Shown here one piece after another: positions 23,996 through 25,524 of a stretch of DNA of 25,524 bases; position 1 is the first letter of the stretch; every line of letters starts with the position of its first letter. Made by a program: the position numbers and the translations under genes. The notes beneath the pieces are model-generated. The model was not told the DNA's origin and ran no database searches. It saw only the letters and a program-made list of their open reading frames with translations. Source of the stretch: JAGVVZ01 sp964373165 (GTDB lineage Archaea; Aenigmatarchaeota; Aenigmatarchaeia; CG10238-14); NCBI GenBank assembly GCA_964373165.1, contig CAYJTF010000008.1:1-25524 (forward strand), given 5' to 3'.

Positions 23996-24883
23996 ATGAA
24001 TTATAGAAATATACTGTCAAGACTGGCCTTAACATTAACAGTATTATTTACGTCCTTATTGCCTTCATCTGTTTCCGTAAATAATTATGTAGAAAACAGG
24101 GAAAAAATCGTAAGAGCTCATACGGAGCAAATCCGATATGCCCAAGAATCTCTGGAAAAAAGATTCCCTGATCATGTACAATTTTATGAAGATTGCACGG
24201 GTTATGAGGTGGAATCCCCTCCAATTCCTGTAATATTTTCTGCTGATAAAACTGGAGCTGCTTATGTAGGACCGACTCATATTATTGGAAGAGTCTTCAG
24301 TAAGAAAGGTGACGGTGTTATACTAATTTCTTACAATTTGACATACGACGATGGAACGGGGGATAAAAAGAATTTTCAGGACGTGGATACAAGATATCTA
24401 CTCAGATCGAATCCATCCAAATCCGTTGAGAAGGGCGTAGCTATACATGAACTGGAGCACCATGAAGAAGCTGTTTCCAATCCCAATGATTATTACTTCA
24501 GCGATGAAATGGCGCTCAAGGAGGGAAGAGCACAATATACTGAAATAAAATGCATGGAGGGAGGCGATGCACAAGATAGAGAATATGCCCAAAGAAGACA
24601 CGCAGCTCTGATGGCAACCTATGAAAAATATGTCAAACCTTTTCTAGAAAGATGCGATCGGTTTTCCGGAATGTTTTGCAACGAGGCAAACACACTTAAC
24701 AGAGAGGTTCCTTATCGACAGGAAGGCGTTCCGGAACTTGATAGGGCAAGACTGGATCATCCGCTTGGTTATTATGTAGTTTATAATTATGTCAATGCTC
24801 TAGTGGCGAATGGTATGAACTGGAGAGAAGCGGTTGAAATGAGCAAAACAGCCGGTTTGAATGTTTTCAATTATAATAGATGA
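23996..24883 (+). CDS. Secreted gluzincin-type metalloprotease-like protein
   Basis: This 295-residue protein has a signal peptide (about 1-27: RLALTLTVLFTSLLPSSVS). The zinc motif HExxH is present as HELEH (151-155) in VAIHELEHHEEA. A second helix 20 residues on (EMALKEGRAQYTE, about 171-183) supplies a Glu in the place expected for the third ligand of gluzincins (E176 or nearby). Several Cys (67, 186, 219, 228) could form disulfides outside the cell. The family is not one I can name, so protease activity is inferred from the motif. The ATG closely follows TATA and an operator-like palindrome. Possible targets are the surface proteins encoded nearby. Confidence 0.7.
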   Translation: MNYRNILSRLALTLTVLFTSLLPSSVSVNNYVENREKIVRAHTEQIRYAQESLEKRFPDHVQFYEDCTGYEVESPPIPVIFSADKTGAAYVGPTHIIGRVFSKKGDGVILISYNLTYDDGTGDKKNFQDVDTRYLLRSNPSKSVEKGVAIHELEHHEEAVSNPNDYYFSDEMALKEGRAQYTEIKCMEGGDAQDREYAQRRHAALMATYEKYVKPFLERCDRFSGMFCNEANTLNREVPYRQEGVPELDRARLDHPLGYYVVYNYVNALVANGMNWREAVEMSKTAGLNVFNYNR

Positions 24884-24885
24884 AG

Positions 24886-24902
24886 TTACTACTATATAAT
24901 GG
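24886..24902. promoter_or_regulatory. Operator-like site, distal copy for the gene at 24946
   Basis: TTACTACTATATAATGG directly precedes TATA (AAATATTTAAAAATA, about 24903-24917). The left half is intact and the right half is degenerate. With 24923-24939 it gives the same site-TATA-site layout as the gene at 1178. Confidence 0.45.
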
Positions 24903-24922
24903 AAATATTTAAAAATAATATT

Positions 24923-24939
24923 TAACTATTAATAAGTGA
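24923..24939. promoter_or_regulatory. Operator-like palindrome, proximal copy for the gene at 24946
   Basis: TAACTATTAATAAGTGA lies between TATA and the ATG. It is nearly identical to TAACTATTAGTCAGTGA at 8164-8180. Confidence 0.55.
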
Positions 24940-24945
24940 TAAAAA

Positions 24946-25524
24946 ATGCAAAGGTTGAGATTAACTGAGGATTTTGAAAGAGGACTAAGATTAAAAGCTA
25001 AACAAGATCAACCTTATCACACTCAAAATTACCTAAGTTTATATAGAATTATATTAGATGAGGCTCTCAAATGTCAACTTTACGAAATGGGAGTTAACCT
25101 TCTGGAAGGTGCTTATAACCGCATATCTACTGGTAAATCTAAAATACCCGAAGCGGTAGATGCATTAATTGAAGCTGCCAATGTTCCTTCAAAAGGATAC
25201 GATTTGGATGCAGAAACTGTTAGAGGTTTAAGAGAAAGAGAGGATATCAAAGATTTATTGACTGAACAATCGCATGATTCAGAATGGGTAACGGCACAAA
25301 AATTATATGATGAAAATTTGACCTCAGAAGGTTTTAGGAGGTTCGCAGAAGATCTAGTCATAAAACTTACAAGAATTTATCATGATAGAATAACCACTCA
25401 ACTCGTTGAAGGAGAACGTTATGTGGATATGACTGTTTTCGCATATAGCTGCATGCAAAAGTTTGGACAGATAGATCCTGAAAAACAAAGAATATTCAGA
25501 CCATTCATATCTGAAGATGCAGAA
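24946..25524 (+). CDS. Orphan helical protein (3' end outside window)
   Basis: The open frame begins at ATG 24946 (MQRLRLTEDFERGLRL) and runs without a stop to the window edge, 193 codons. The visible part is almost entirely helical and charged, rich in Glu, Arg and Leu, with no membrane segment. It has repeated helix-pair units of about 35-45 residues (YLSLYRIILDEALKCQLYEM; AYNRISTGKSKIPEAVDALI), which could be a TPR-like or other solenoid scaffold. I do not recognise the family. Start choice is supported by TATA about 30 bases upstream and by two flanking operator-like sites. Confidence 0.72.
   Translation, partial: MQRLRLTEDFERGLRLKAKQDQPYHTQNYLSLYRIILDEALKCQLYEMGVNLLEGAYNRISTGKSKIPEAVDALIEAANVPSKGYDLDAETVRGLREREDIKDLLTEQSHDSEWVTAQKLYDENLTSEGFRRFAEDLVIKLTRIYHDRITTQLVEGERYVDMTVFAYSCMQKFGQIDPEKQRIFRPFISEDAE

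Noticed and set aside
1..25524. tRNA, rRNA, insertion sequence or integrase
   Set aside because: Scanned by eye on both strands; no cloverleaf-like GGTTC-type segment, transposase motif or integrase motif was seen. A tool such as tRNAscan-SE would be needed to be certain.

Overview
The window looks like chromosomal DNA of an archaeon, most likely a small-genome (DPANN-type) lineage. That placement is inferred from gene content and promoter style, not from a marker phylogeny. Pointers are a Hef-type helicase, a separate ERCC4 nuclease, a DUF460 protein, an archaeosortase-like protein, an archaeal-style topoisomerase IA and FtsZ. Many genes start about 25-30 bases after a TATA box such as TTTAAATA, so their mRNAs are probably leaderless. 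Genes inside operons, and ftsZ, instead carry Shine-Dalgarno sequences. The DNA is AT-rich, genes lie on both strands, and no gene-free gap exceeds 300 bases. I saw no tRNA, rRNA, CRISPR array or insertion sequence.

Layout. 1-7111 (+): the C-terminal part of a Hef helicase, three orphan membrane-associated genes, then the ERCC4 nuclease, DUF460 protein, archaeosortase-like protein and a long coiled-coil protein. 7146-8129 (-): an unrecognised protein with a GNAT-like end. 8258-10372 (+): topoisomerase I. 10411-12672 (-): a large PKD-containing surface protein. 12783-14092: a small orphan, then (-) a winged-helix regulator in an operon with a membrane-anchored cysteine coiled coil. 14265-16221 (+): four small orphans. 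16383-17474 (+): ftsZ. 17536-19378: small orphans and an MsrQ-like heme membrane protein. 19381-22181 (-): a two-gene surface-protein operon. 22337-25524: orphans including a possible GT-B protein, a secreted gluzincin and a partial gene at the window edge.

The most interesting signal is a 17-bp imperfect palindrome, roughly TTACT-n7-AGTAA, found by eye at 11 promoter-proximal sites in front of nine genes. These genes are orphans, the surface and secreted proteins and the winged-helix regulator itself. The core genes (topA, ERCC4 nuclease, ftsZ) lack a good copy. This suggests a local regulon that may be controlled by that regulator, which could be coordinating a cell-surface programme. Other points of note: the Hef helicase and nuclease are separated by an orphan cassette that carries this operator; a coiled coil has six cysteines locked in one heptad register; and three unrelated proteins share an N-terminal M[KN]L[QR][IL]PxY tag.
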